Positions 1 through 11,315 of a stretch of DNA of 64,000 bases are shown here, piece by piece (position 1 is the first letter of the stretch; each line of letters opens with the position of its first letter). The position numbers were made by a program, and so were the translations under genes. The notes beneath the pieces were generated by a model. That model saw nothing but the letters and a program-made list of their open reading frames with translations. It was not told the DNA's origin and ran no database searches. Source of the DNA: Gongronella butleri (lineage: Eukaryota > Mucoromycota > Mucoromycetes > Mucorales > Cunninghamellaceae); NCBI GenBank assembly GCA_025201375.1, contig JAIWZP010000058.1:62001-126000 (forward strand), in the 5' to 3' direction.

Positions 1-400
1 CACGCCCCTGGCATGTCTATTGCTAATGAACGCGTCGGGGAGGCTCTATAAGCGCACTCTTCCTGTGCAATTCACGGTTGAAATTAAATCTTAAATCTTG
101 AATTGCTCGTCAACCAGTATGTCGATCCGGCTTGTTTTTGGCATTTTCCGTGGTTTTTCCATGCCCTTCATCTTGTGTACAAATTTGGCGCCATTCTGGG
201 AACTATTTTTTCAATTTTGGTTCGAGCGCTCATCGCGACTGATTTTGCATTTTGCATGTGGTGCTCTTTTGGCAGATGCAAGTTGTCTCCATTTGATGTC
301 CACTGGGGATTAGAGCTTGCCATTTCACGTTGGGTCTCGATTTGGGTTGCGAGACATGCGTTTTGCCAATTTCAACCTTGATCAGCCGCTAAAAACCAAT
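1..400. repeat. Dispersed repeat family A, copy 1
   Basis: Diverged copy of a repeat also seen near 25870-26260, 26327-26500, 35815-36035 and 57175-57700, all in the same orientation. Shared words include TGTGCAATTCACGGTT (also near 26370), GAATTGCTCGT (also near 35910 and 57435) and CTTGTGT.CAAATTTGGCG (also near 26205 and 57510). The copy runs off the left edge of the window. Short open frames cross it, but none is conserved enough between copies to call a protein. Confidence 0.7.
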
Positions 401-1022
401 TTTTAGATTAGGAGGACATGATCAACTTTGACCAGTGTCTCAAATATTGGACCTGTTGATGATGGACACAGAACAGAAAAAATTCCAACTTTTTTTTCTT
501 AGTGATCCCTGTGCTCGATCTTGAGACAATGCATTTTTGGCGTAGAATCCTGACTAAATCGACCTTTCCGTGGGCGCTGGAATGCCGAGATCTCCACAAA
601 TTTGTTATGATGTCAGCACATTGGCAAGCGTGATCATGGGGCAAAGGGGGTGACCCTGTCATAATGCCTTGTGGATAACTAAAAGGCACCGATTGTGATC
701 CGTGCACGCACGGGCAGGGAAAATCAGGCGCCATCCGCGGTCAAGATGCCAATCTGGGTAGTCTACGATAAAGCGGCATGCCGAATTGATTATTTTTGTT
801 TCTCATCAAGGAAGGTGTTTCCGACGCGCCATTTGTCATACACCACACATTTGCAAATAAAATAGGCATAAAACGAGTTTAATTCTAAAATCATAACCTA
901 AAAAACACGCAAGATGGAGGACTATGTACATGTAGAAAAAAAAAAAAAAAAGGAGCGTGGCTGGGGTGTGTGGAAAAGCAAACAAAAAAAGGCACATATG
1001 GAAAAAAAATGGGGGGGGGCAT
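401..1022. other. Intergenic, no gene seen
   Basis: This lies between the family A repeat and the 3' end of the carnitine acetyltransferase gene. It holds A runs near 936 and 1000 and a G run near 1012. I see no conserved frame or RNA gene. Confidence 0.5.
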
Positions 1023-3350
1023 CTAAAGCTTGGCGGGAGCGGCGAGCTCTGTTTCCAAGAGATCGCGCATGTCATTTGCGGCGTCCTCGAGGGCCTGCTT
1101 GAATTGGTGGACGGCGTTGGGGAAGGCCTGGCCATCGACCTTGAAGTCCTTGAGAGCGGCAATGTTGAATTGGAGGGCATTGCCCTTGATCATGTAGGCA
1201 CAACCAAAGCCGTCGCTGACAACGGGGCCCCAGCCATAGCCATCAAAGTTTTCAGAGGACAATTGGGACGAGCTGATGTACCAATGCTGCGAATAGGCAT
1301 AGGCGGGGTCCTTGAAGAAAGCGGCCTCTTCGCCGGGCTGGAGGCAGTTCTTAAGACCAAAGAGATGGCGATCGGCGCCATGGCCATTGACACAATCGGC
1401 CATGTACGCGCCCTGGCGCTTGATGGCGTTGCGGAAGGCAGCGATCTTGGCTTCATTGGATGCGACGGGGTCCTCCATGGTCTGGACAAAGGCCACCGAC
1501 TCCTCGGTGACGGTACGAGCCGTCTCTGTACGGCCACGCTGGTACTTGCGTGTCTGCGCCGACTCGTAGGTAGGGCGCGAGGTGCCAAACATCTTGTAGT
1601 AGGCCAATTGGATGACCATTTGCGTGTAACCGTCGGGCGAAGCCTTGAATTTCTTGATCAAGTTCTTGCCATAGCCCTGGAAGGCCAGGACACTCATGTC
1701 GTTCTTTGCAATGAGCGAATCAAAGTTGGCCTCGGACTTGGCAATGGCCTTTTGCACACCGTCGTTGAGGTGGAACTCCAATTGGGTGGGCGCAGGGATG
1801 TCTGAACGGATTTGCGCATCACCGTGGTCAATTGTCTCGTTGCGAAGACCCTCGCACACGTACTCGTTCAGGCGGCATGTGGCGGTGCCATCCATGCACG
1901 AATGCTCGCCAAGGAAACCAGCCTTGCCATTGTCAAAGACAAGGAATTGGAGAGGCTTATCAAAGAAGCGATTGCGGCCATCACCGTGCCAGCATTGGCG
2001 CACAGCCTCATCACGGAACGTGGGCGCCGCATCGTCCAAGCACACGACAAACGACGAAGTCTCGATCTTGTTCAAAGCGTTCTCATTGTTGGGGTGGGCG
2101 GCCAACAGCAAGTCACGAGCCTAGGTTTAAAAAAAAAAAAAAAAAAGGGGGGGGAAGAGACGGTCAGCATGAAAATTGGTCATTTCTCGGGCCATGGGGT
2201 GCCAAAAAAGGGACGAGGCCAATTGTTGGTTATGTAACCACAAATAGGCTGATCGACGTCATGGCGGGATTCTCCCCCCGCGCGCCCCGCCTCCACGTTT
2301 TTTTGCTGACAAAAATCAATGCCAAAAACAGGCAAAAACACTCACCTCCGTCCAAGTGTCACGGTTGTCCGCGGTCAAGGCACCAATGGCAGGACCCTTG
2401 TTGTCGCCGGCTTGAGCAATGACGCGCTCGAATTGTTGCTGGAGCTCGCTCGTGGACAATTGCTTGCCTTGGTGGAAGGTATCGATCACGTAATACTTGT
2501 TCTTGCGCACGGCAATGATGTGGTGGTGCTTGGACGGATCAAACGTCGCCTCATAATCCGAGGGCTTCTTGGGAATGCGGCTGTTGTTGAACATGTACTT
2601 GTACGAGTCCATGCACATGGGCTCGCCCTTGGCGTACTCGGGTTCGAGCGATTGGCTTTAGTCATAAAACAAAAAAAAAATGGGGGTTGTCAGTCTTTGT
2701 TTTTTGTTCCCTTGATCCCTAATTGCCCATTTTTATCTCGTTACCTGACGACCTGCTGCTTGAATTCGAGAGCAGCCGTAGTGATGGCAGCGGCACGCTG
2801 GGCAGGCAGCTTGCGGAGCTTGTCATTCTTGTAATAAAAGAAGTAGCTGACATAGACGGGGACAGGATCACGATAGCCCATGTAGGCCTGGTCCAGCCAC
2901 CAATCCTCCAGCCAGTTGACAATCGAGGGGTCATTGGCGCGCGCAACCAGGCGTTCTTGCAATTGGCTACCAAGACCCGACTCAAACTCCTTGGCCCACT
3001 TGGTCGTCTGCTGGTAATCCTCGTCATTCAACAGCGGGCGCACGCTCTGCAGGTACTTTTGCATGGTCGCGCTCAGGGCGGGCACAGGCAGCTTGGGCAG
3101 ATTGTTCTGGAAACGCAGCATGGGACCGGCCGCATTGGTGTCCACAGGCGTCTTGGGCTGCACGGCAGTAGCCATACGACGGGGCGCCACGTTGGTAAAA
3201 GACTATAAAGAAAGCGATCGCTGAGCGAACACGCCAAACAGCCAAAAAAAAAAGGGGGGAGCAAGTGTATCTTACGCGAGCGAACAAGGTGGACGAGACG
3301 CGAGGGGCCATGGGCATCATAGCCTTGTGGTTCAACAAGCGGAAAGCCAT
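1023..3350 (-). CDS. CAT2: Carnitine O-acetyltransferase, dual-targeted (CAT2-like)
   Basis: Transfers acetyl groups between CoA and carnitine so that acetyl units can cross organelle membranes. Exons on the minus strand are 3350-3276, 3202-2745, 2655-2346 and 2120-1023, giving 646 residues, the usual length for the family. The choline/carnitine acyltransferase fold is recognisable from LPKLPVP near the N-terminus through SLEPEYAKGEP and DSYKYMFNNSRIP. The likely catalytic histidine is about residue 354, in GEHSCMDG. The first exon encodes a basic, Met/Arg-rich stretch (MAFRLLNHKAMMPMAPR) typical of a mitochondrial presequence. The last three residues are AKL, a peroxisomal PTS1 signal. Yeast Cat2 has the same two signals, and an internal Met at the start of exon 2 (MATAVQ) could start a form lacking the presequence. 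The next gene on the same strand is the carnitine carrier, its functional partner. Confidence 0.93.
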
Positions 3351-4184
3351 AGTGAAACGAGTATAAAAGAGAGAAGGGTGGAAAAAAAGGGGAGGAACAA
3401 AGAAGAAGAAGAGTGGAAAAAAAAAAGGAGGAACCGAATTTAAGCCTTTTTCAAAAAAAAAGCTGACCCTTCAAATGACGGGCCGGAGAACCAATCCATT
3501 TGCAAGGAAGCAACCCTTGGGGGGTGCTAGCCCGCCAAACGTCAAATGGCCCCCCAATTGGCGCGAGCCAAACACAAAGGGCAAAAGCACGCCAAACTCT
3601 AAAAAGTGAGACATGGAAACTTCTTATTTTTTGCAAAAAACAGCAAAATGTAAGAGTATTCAGGGCACGGCTTCCCAGCCGTATAAAACATGGGCTGTTT
3701 TTCTCGATCTTTTTCTTTTTTTTTGAGTTCATGCGTTTCATCATGACCATGCGGACACAACGGCTATCATTTTCAAGGCAAAACGAAGGGGCAACAACAA
3801 ACAATTCCAATTTTAAACACCAAAAAAAAAAAAAAAAAAAAAAAGATGAGATGTTGAGATCAATCTTTTGTGCGCCTCAATTTTGCGCGTGGACAGTCCA
3901 CCGATGATTCCAAGCCGCCTCCACACGTCAATGGCATGCCGATGCATCCCATCCGTGCTATGCCGGAAACAAAAAGCGCGGTCATGTGTCGGTTCGCGAC
4001 GGCTCGCGGGAAAAAAAGGGAAATCACGTCCAATGGCGCGCGTGCAAAAAGGCCAATTGAAGCTCAAGTAAGACGATTTCGGCATGGAATAAGAGAAGGA
4101 TTGCTTTTTATGTATTTGTACATGGGGAGAACTCTACGATGGGGGGGAACGGGGTGGAGGGGGAAATTATAATACAGAGCCTTT
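3351..4184. other. Intergenic between the two carnitine genes
   Basis: The proximal part, 3355-3425, is purine-rich on the plus strand, so it is a pyrimidine tract just ahead of the acetyltransferase start. There is an A run of about 22 near 3823. No further gene is seen. Confidence 0.5.
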
Positions 4185-5247
4185 TTAGAAGAGCGCATTC
4201 ATGGCCTTCAAGGAATATTCAACACCAACAAAGGTGGCTGCATTAGCAGGGAAGGCGCGCAAGATGGCAGGACCCAAGCCGCGGAACAAGGCCTTTGTGC
4301 CGTCGGTACGGACAGTCTTTTGCAGACAGTCGAGCATGCCACTGTAAGTGCCTGCGGGGGCGGACTGGAGACGCGACTTGATGACATCAGGGGGGATGGC
4401 AATGGACCACATGGCCACACCGGCCATACCACCCGCGAAAACGACAGAGCCAAGCGACAATTGGTCGGGAGCCGCGCCGGCGGGCGTCAGCGACTTCTTG
4501 ATCAGCTCGTACGCGACAAAGTAGGCAGCCGAGCCAGGTGAATCGCGCAGCAGCGTGGCGCCAGTGCCACGGAAAATCGACTTGAGACCGCCCTCCTGGT
4601 ACAAATGCTTGAGCACGTCCACAGGACCCTTGAATCGATCACCCGACGTCTGAAGCACCACCTTGACGCGCTCCGACGGGCTCATGAACATCGTCGTGGG
4701 CACAGCAGAGAAAGCACCGGCAAACGTCACCTCACCCAACGTCAGAGGGCGCTCCGTCTTATCAGAACGCGCAGCGAGCACCATCTTTTTGCCAAGATCA
4801 TACGACTACACATAGAAAATAAAAAACAACCAGTGAGCCCCATGAACTCCTCTTTTTTTGTGCCCCAATTCCTGACTTACAAAGAAGCTGACGGCAAAGA
4901 TGGGCGTGATGCTGGCCAAGGGCGCCGACATACCGCGATAAAGACCAAGAACACCGTCCTTTTTGATGATTTGCTTGAAACAGTCCATGGTGCCACTGTA
5001 CACACCCTCGGTGGTCTGGAGGCGCACCTTGACCAAGTCAAAAGGTTGACTAGACGTGACAAAAAAATGAGGCAAAAACAAGGGTAAGCGACTAAAAAAA
5101 AAAAAAAAGAACGCATTTTCCGGCTTACCCGACCAAGACGGCGGCCATACCACCAAAACCGCCCGACAGGAACGACTTGGCAGACTGCGCGAGCGAGCCC
5201 TTGGCTTCTTCAACCTTGACAACAGGGGTTTCCTTGACTTCAGACAT
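4185..5247 (-). CDS. CRC1: Mitochondrial carnitine/acylcarnitine carrier
   Basis: Inner-membrane exchanger that brings acyl- or acetyl-carnitine into the matrix against free carnitine. Exons are 5247-5129, 5049-4881 and 4805-4185, giving 302 residues, typical for SLC25 carriers. Three tandem repeats each carry a P-x-[DE] signature: QPFDLVKVRLQ after about residue 40, SPSERVKVVLQ in the middle and IPPDVIKSRLQ in the third. The third repeat (IPPDV.KSR.Q.AP, then RAFPANAA) is the pattern I know from human CACT and yeast Crc1, which separates it from ornithine or generic carriers. The N-terminus is a short hydrophilic extension rather than a presequence. It lies immediately downstream of CAT2 on the same strand, with an ~830-bp gap, so the two are separate transcription units. 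The start codon follows a pyrimidine tract. Confidence 0.92.
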
Positions 5248-5789
5248 ACTGGATATATAAAAATAGAGGGGGAAAAGAGAAAAAAAAGCGAGAAAGAAAA
5301 GAGGAACGAAACAAAAAAAAAAGATCAAACTTAAATTTAAGACTTTCCAAAGGGGCCGGCATGCCAAAATGCGGGGGCAGCCATGTTAACCAACCAGGAA
5401 GCAGTTGGCCATTGCCCTTGGTCAGCAAAATTCGAGATCAACGTGACGCTGATGTCAAGGTAATTGCGCAAGAATTGGGTCAATGGCCCATTTGGCACGA
5501 GAATTGGGCATGTGGCAGCCATCAGAAAAAAAAAATGTCAGAGGACTTGCAAATGCCCATTTCATGGGAGACGCACGAAAAAAAAGGGGGGAAAAGAAGG
5601 GACAGCGTGTTTTTCCTCCCCCTCTCTTTCCCTTTTCACACACAAACGCCTTCCTTTTCCCCCTTTCTCCGTCTCTCTCACTTGTACCTTTTTTTTTTCT
5701 TTCTCTTTCAATCACCTAAGCCCTTTTTTTTTCTTTCTTTCGTCGTTTCCCCACCCCTTCCTCCTTGACTCTTTACTCTCTCTTTTAAT
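5248..5789. promoter_or_regulatory. Divergent promoter, carnitine carrier / LIS1
   Basis: This 540-bp gap separates the start codons of two head-to-head genes. Each side ends in a pyrimidine tract on its own coding strand: 5620-5785 toward LIS1 and, read on the minus strand, 5335-5250 toward the carrier. A TATA-like stretch on the plus strand at 5252-5262 lies next to the carrier start codon and is too close to act for it. Confidence 0.5.
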
Positions 5790-7536
5790 ATGACGAGTAT
5801 TCTTTCTGACCGCCAAAAGGAAGAATTGTAAGTGACCTGATGAAACATAAAAGGGCGCGGTCGTTGACTTTTTGCGAGATGGAGGGAGATGACACACTCA
5901 CAAGCCGAAATTATATGATTTTTTTTGCTAGACATAAGGCCATTTTGGATTATTTGAACACGAGTGGCTTTACGCAATCATATACCATCCTTAAGAACGA
6001 GACCAACATTGACGATTTTGTGCCTGACCCCAAGCAAAAGTATGCCGGGTTGCTGGAGAAAAAGTGGACATCCGTCATCCGGCTACAAAAAAAGGTAAAA
6101 AGATCAATCTTTTTCGTGCCATTGGTGTCGAGAGAGTGTGTGGGTGTGTGTGGGTGTGTGCACGCGCTCATGCTCGTTTTCGCCAGGTCATTGAGCTGGA
6201 GACCAAGGCCGCACAGATGCAAGAGGAGCTCAACAATGCACCCATGCGACGACAGACCAGCTCCGTGGATTGGCTTCCCCGCGCACCGGAACAGCACAAC
6301 CTGACGGGCCATCGCAACCCAATTGCCAGCGTCACCTTCCACCCCGTCTACCAGCTTCTCGCCTCGGCCTCCGAGGACACCACCATCAAGATTTGGGATT
6401 ATGAATCAGGTGACTTTGAATGCACGCTCAAGGGCCATACAAAGGCCGTGCAGGATGTCGCTTTTGATCCAAAGGGCCAATACCTCGGTAGGAAGGCCAA
6501 AAAAAAAAAAAAAAGAAGCGCGGCCTGTGAGCTCATTCTTTTGCATTTTTTTTTATATGGGCACAAAAGTGTCTTGCTCTGCCGATCTTTCCATCAAGGT
6601 GTGGGACATCAACAACGACTACAAGTGCATCAAGACCTTGTTTGGGCATGATCATAGCGTTTCATCCGTCCGTTTCCTGCCTTCAGGGGACAAAATTGTA
6701 TCAGCGTCCCGTGACAAAACAATCAAGGTGTGGGACGTGGCTTCGGGCTACTGCGAAAAGACCCTGGCTGGCCATGCCGAATGGGTGCGATCCGTCGAGC
6801 CTAGCGAGGATGGAAAATGGCTTGTCACTGCTTCCAATGACCAGGTAAAAAAAAGAAAAAAAATGAAATGCGGCTCCTTGGCTCATAAGATTGTCTTTTT
6901 TTTTCTCTTTCTCTAGACTGCGCGACTTTGGGATGTGCAGACCGGCGAATCCAAGATGGAATACCGTGGACACGAACATGTTGTTGAGTGGGCCATCTTT
7001 GCCCCCACCAAGGCGTATCCATTCATCCAAGAACTTGTTGGCGTCGAGGTACAATTGATTTTGAGGACCATTGGCGACGCGACGCGTCTGACTTTATTTT
7101 TTTACGTGATTTAGAACAAGACCAAGGATCAGCCGACGCCAGGGCAATATATCATCACGGCGTCGCGCGACAAGACCATCAAGCTATGGGATGCCGGCAG
7201 CGGGCAGCTTTTACACACGTTTGTGGGCCACGACAATTGGGTGCGCGGCCTCGTCGTCCACCCGAGCGGCAAGTACCTGCTAAGCGCGTCCGATGACAAG
7301 ACCATCAAGATGTGGGACCTAAAGACAGGCCGATGTACCAAGACCCTAGAAGCCCATTCGCATTTCGTCACTTGCATCAGGTAAAAACATCGCCAAATCT
7401 TCGCATTGGCGGAGTGTGGACGCGACACCGAGTCTCACTCGTCGACTTTTTGATCGTTTTTAGCTATTGTCACACGTCTCCAGTGGTCGCTACGGGCAGC
7501 GTCGATCAAACCGTCAAGGTGTGGCAATGCCGATAA
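5790..7536 (+). CDS. LIS1: LIS1 / PAC1 / NudF dynein regulator
   Basis: Dynein-binding WD40 protein needed for nuclear migration and spindle positioning. Seven exons (5790-5827, 5932-6094, 6187-6487, 6570-6844, 6917-7048, 7115-7380, 7464-7536) give 415 residues, matching the family length. The N-terminus holds a LisH dimerisation motif ([14 protein letters not shown], then [16 protein letters not shown]), followed by a short coiled coil ([17 protein letters not shown]). Seven WD repeats follow, with the classic blade endings [41 protein letters not shown] and the terminal QTVKVWQCR. Kelch or other WD proteins are excluded by the LisH-coil-WD order. The short fifth exon ends in EFVGVE. A polyadenylation signal follows at 7975. 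Introns carry A runs at the donor side and T runs at the acceptor side. Confidence 0.96.
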
Positions 7537-7983
7537 GGTTGTTGGGGCACATGCTGCTTGCTGCGCATTGTCTCGTCTTTTCTTTTGCCGCGCCTCTTCA
7601 TTTTTTTTTATTGTTTGGTTGGATGATTCCCCCACCTTTTTTTTTCCTTGGGTAGACTGCTTGCTTTTTTTTTTTTTGTTTCTCTCGTTCAAAGTCTTGC
7701 GTGTGCTATCCATTGCTTGCTCATTTCCCCCACTCTCCCTACTGTCGTCGATGAATTATGCTTCAGTATAGCCAGCCACGCTACGTCTCCCCCGTTTCCC
7801 CTTCTCTGTATTCTTCCCCGCATGACATATTCCCTTTCCCCTCCCCCCACACCTTTCTTTATATATATTTCTTTATCCCCCTCCCTTTCCCCATCATTCG
7901 CCTTTGTGGGCATGCCCTACACACCCTCTCCCCTTTTCCTTCTCACGCGAAGAGACTGAATACCATCTGGTTTGAATAAAGAT
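7537..7983 (+). other. LIS1 3' region, pyrimidine-rich
   Basis: Downstream of LIS1 there are 440 bp of almost pure C/T on the plus strand, ending in AATAAA at 7975-7980. This is probably the LIS1 3' UTR. Open frames here are low-complexity Ser/Phe/Pro artefacts. Confidence 0.5.
7975..7980 (+). terminator. Polyadenylation signal, LIS1
   Basis: AATAAA 439 bp after the LIS1 stop codon and the first canonical hexamer on that strand. Confidence 0.5.
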
Positions 7984-9760
7984 TCTCTTTTTTTAATTGA
8001 CAATAAGACGTCGACAGCATGATATCATACATACGTATACATACAGTATCATACAGTATGAAAATCAAAGATGGTGCGATACTGTATGTACAGTACGGTA
8101 CAGTACATCGGTACTGTATCATATGATATGTACAGTATTCGAAAGAGGGGACACTACTGTATTGTAGCACACCATGCAGCATGGTGCGCGTCGTATCGGC
8201 GTATGAATGATATGATACAGTACATAATACGTACAGTATTGATGAACTATTGATGAATCGACATAATTACTAAATTACAGTAAGCCGTTGTTGGTGTGGG
8301 ATGGGTTTCACCTTTCACGGCACATGGAAAAAGAGCGTGTTTTTCAGACTTCGCCGCCCTGCTGTGCCTCCAGAAATTTTTTTACTGTACAGCCTACTGT
8401 ACCTGCCCGCCAATATCATATCATAAAACTCGCGTCACGGCGGCATAATCTTTGACTCAGTGCTGACTGCTGACGACGGACCCGCCCAATTTTTTTTGAA
8501 CTTGAAAATGCCAAAAACCTCAGATTTGTACCGTTTTGCATTCATCTCGCCATCTGCTTGGTTGATCCCGTTCAAAAATGGCTGCATTTCTTTCAGCGCA
8601 AAATTTGCAACAAAAAAGCTTAAAACCCCAAAGCGCTACAACCACTTTTTAAAAATTCAGGGGTCACACATTTAAATCCCCAAAACGGGCAATTTCGAAC
8701 TCCGGGTGATCAATGCATCCCAAACAGGTATCTCCGACAATTTCCCTATTGGCATACAAAAGGGCAGGTCGCCCCAAGTTTAAAAAAATGTTGAAAGAGT
8801 AGTGACGCATGAACGGCGATCGACTGAGAAAATTGCCTTACTTTGGTCAAGATTTTTTTGCAAAATTTTAAGGATTGAAACTTCCAAATTAAGGTGCGTG
8901 GATTGCATGGAATTTTTTTTATTTGTACAGTATTTTGTTACTGTATTTTTTTATTTTGCACACTTTTGTGCGCACTGAGTGGGCTGCTGCTGGTTGGGGT
9001 CTGCAGTAATGAGCGATGATGCAAAATTTTCAAACCCAAGCTGGTGCGCTGCAAGTCATCCCATTAGATGCTTTGACGCTTGCTCTCAAGTAAATCTGCA
9101 ATAAAAACGGCGAGTCGATTATTAGGCCGTTCTCGAGAAAATCGCCATTAAAGAAATCGTCAAAAAAATCCGTTTTCTCCATCAGTTTTCATCAAAGCGC
9201 GATGAAACCGGATTCATCTGAAGAGAGATTCAAACGCTGCCTTTGACACGTTACAGTAAAAGCACCGCTGGTTGTTTTTCCAGTTGTCGAACAAATATAC
9301 AGTATACCTATGATATCATACAGTAAATCGAGTTCGAAAATTAATTCACACTGTTTGATCGACTTTTGCATGATACGTGTAAAATTCGTCCATCGGACGA
9401 GAAAACAATCTGAAAATGATGACGCTCGAGCTCGTCTATCATAGGTGCTCGTCTCCATCAAATGGGGTCAGTTTCACCATGATCTACAAATTACTGTAAA
9501 ATACGTATGATATTTCGAGATCCAGCGCTGAAATGGTCTGAAAATAACGAAATTTTGTATTCATCTGCAGTTTCTTCTGCACAACAATGAGCCAGTCGAC
9601 GACCTCCGGTTTTTAATTTCTCATGAGAAGCGAAGAGCGACGAGTATGATATGATGATGATACTGTATCATCATATGATATCATACTGTACTGTATCAAA
9701 AAATATATACCGGTATCATAAAGTACAGTAGTACGTACAGTACGTGCGTGTTTCGAGTGA
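7984..9760. repeat. AT-rich island with recurrent TACAGTA/TACTGTA and TATCATA words
   Basis: Between LIS1 and the next gene the sequence changes character. 8020-8280 and 9640-9745 are dense in ATACAGTA, TACTGTA, TATCATATGATA and GTACAGTAC, many of them self-complementary. Scattered copies continue at 8375-8400, 8930-8950, 9250, 9298-9330 and 9490, with looser ones near 9890. The stretches between hold no gene I recognise. This could be a decayed miniature inverted-repeat element cluster or a simple-sequence expansion; no terminal repeats or target duplications were found by eye. Confidence 0.6.
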
Positions 9761-9920
9761 TCTCGCTCACACCTTTCAAAAAAGCCAACAGAAGAAGATG
9801 TGGCCCCACCCTAGATCACATCTTGCCAGCAGGGTCTAGTAGAGGAGGGTGCTATGATATGCAAAATCTTCACTTGCTTCCAGTATGCAGTATCATACGT
9901 AGGTCCGTGCGTCCGTCGTC

Positions 9921-10344
9921 TCAGTGGATCCAGCCACGATCATGACCGTCTTCCATCTGTGGCTCCAAAAATCCACGAAACATCCACTGCTTGTCCAAAG
10001 CCGACGTCGACCAGCGCACGCCATAGCCATTTGGTTCGCGGATTTCATACACAAGGTGGTCGTGCTATGATACGTACCAGGGTATAGAATTAAAAAATAA
10101 AAGATGGGGTGAGATATGCGCACCCTTAAACTGTCAGACGCGCGCGTGTGGGTCGCGTAAAAAATCGCCATTTGAAGTGTGTATGCATGTGTACCGGCAG
10201 TGAGTGCAGATTAATCCACACGGCATTGAAGAGGATGTTGAGCAAACATTGGTTTGCGTGTTGATTCTTGGCCGTTTCGCCTGTGGTAAAAAGGACACGG
10301 TGTGAGGCTTTTACGAAAAAGATGATACGACGCGTGCGTGCGTG

Positions 10345-10393
<49 letters not shown>

Positions 10394-11315
10394 TACTGCC
10401 TGTGCATATGCCCCAGAAACTTGTTTGTCTGTCGCGATGCCAATGCTTGCTGAGTGCCTTGGCACCGACAGTGAGGATATTTGGCGCCACTGGCTTTTGC
10501 TTCTTTGGAAAGCAAGGTGTTGTTCCAGCGGCATTTTCGCCTTTTTTACATTCATCGTCGTTGTCTTTTCGTTTCTTGGCCTTTGGCGGCTTCCGATGAA
10601 TCGTTGTAAATGCGACGAGGCACTCGTGCAAGCTCGGTGGCCACACAACCGACTGGCTGCCGACAGTCGTGCGCATCATGAGCCACAAGCGCCATTCTTG
10701 CAAGGTCATGTCCTACGAGGCACGTCGCGTCACGCGTTAGTGGTGGTTACCCTGTCGTTGTCACACAATGTACCTGAAATAAAAGTTGCTCCAGCATCGC
10801 CAGGTCGTCCTGTTGGACGCATTGCGTGAATTTTTCTTGAATTTGGTATAATCTTACAATAGAAAACATGCTCATCAGCCAAACGACGCTGTCAGAATGA
10901 TGCTTACCGGTCCTTGTTTGTAGATGCCAGGAGATGCACTGGATTCTGCAAAAGCAGGGGCGGCAATTGGCCGCCATTTCCCCAGGTCATGCTCAGAGTG
11001 TGGGCGGCGGCGCGATAATACGGGCGTGCCACGGCCCCTGCAGCCATTGGGCCCTTTTCTGCCACGTGCTCGTCGCACTGCTGTTGCAGGAACGCGAGAC
11101 TCACCGGTTCACAAGGGTGGACCTACAAAGTTCGTATCAAAGGGCGCGCGTGTTATCCTTTTTTTATTTTTTTGGTTGTTGCGAGAGTGGCTTACAGGCT
11201 TGGCGTCGACCTCGGGCGCCAAGAGTGCGTATATAAATGCGTCTGTGTCGTTGTCTAAGCCAAGGTGTTGCTGTAGTGTCGCGTGTAGCCAGTCGGTCAA
11301 GTCTGGGGACGCCAT
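9921..11315 (-). CDS. Conserved eukaryotic protein of unknown function (WGxxTGS / FLEPQMEDGH family)
   Basis: Six exons on the minus strand (11315-11196, 11122-10908, 10852-10774, 10712-10397, 10280-10195, 10064-9921) give 319 residues. The N-terminus begins MASPDLTDWLHATLQQ, a short helical segment. The middle contains a basic stretch (KPPKAKKRKD). The C-terminal third is the recognisable part: SFWGICTGS, then AVWINLHSLPHDHLVYEIRE, GYGVRWS, and the ending FRGFLEPQMEDGHDRGW. I know this signature from uncharacterised proteins of fungi and plants but not a function. The family motif is split across three exons, and joining them restores it exactly, which supports the model. Intron 4 holds an A run of about 44 on the coding strand. 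No signal peptide or membrane segment is seen. Confidence 0.8.

Noticed and set aside
408..734. Minus-strand 108-residue frame near the left edge
   Set aside because: No conserved pattern, no pyrimidine tract ahead of it, and composition like the neighbouring intergenic DNA.
5252..5262. TATATAAAAA as TATA box of the carnitine carrier or LIS1
   Set aside because: It lies a few bases from the carrier start codon and 530 bp from LIS1, too close for one and too far for the other.
10342..10453. Open frames of poly-Phe or poly-Lys across long T/A runs (also at 44885-44950 and 58704-58901)
   Set aside because: These are translations of homopolymer tracts in introns or 5' tracts, not genes.
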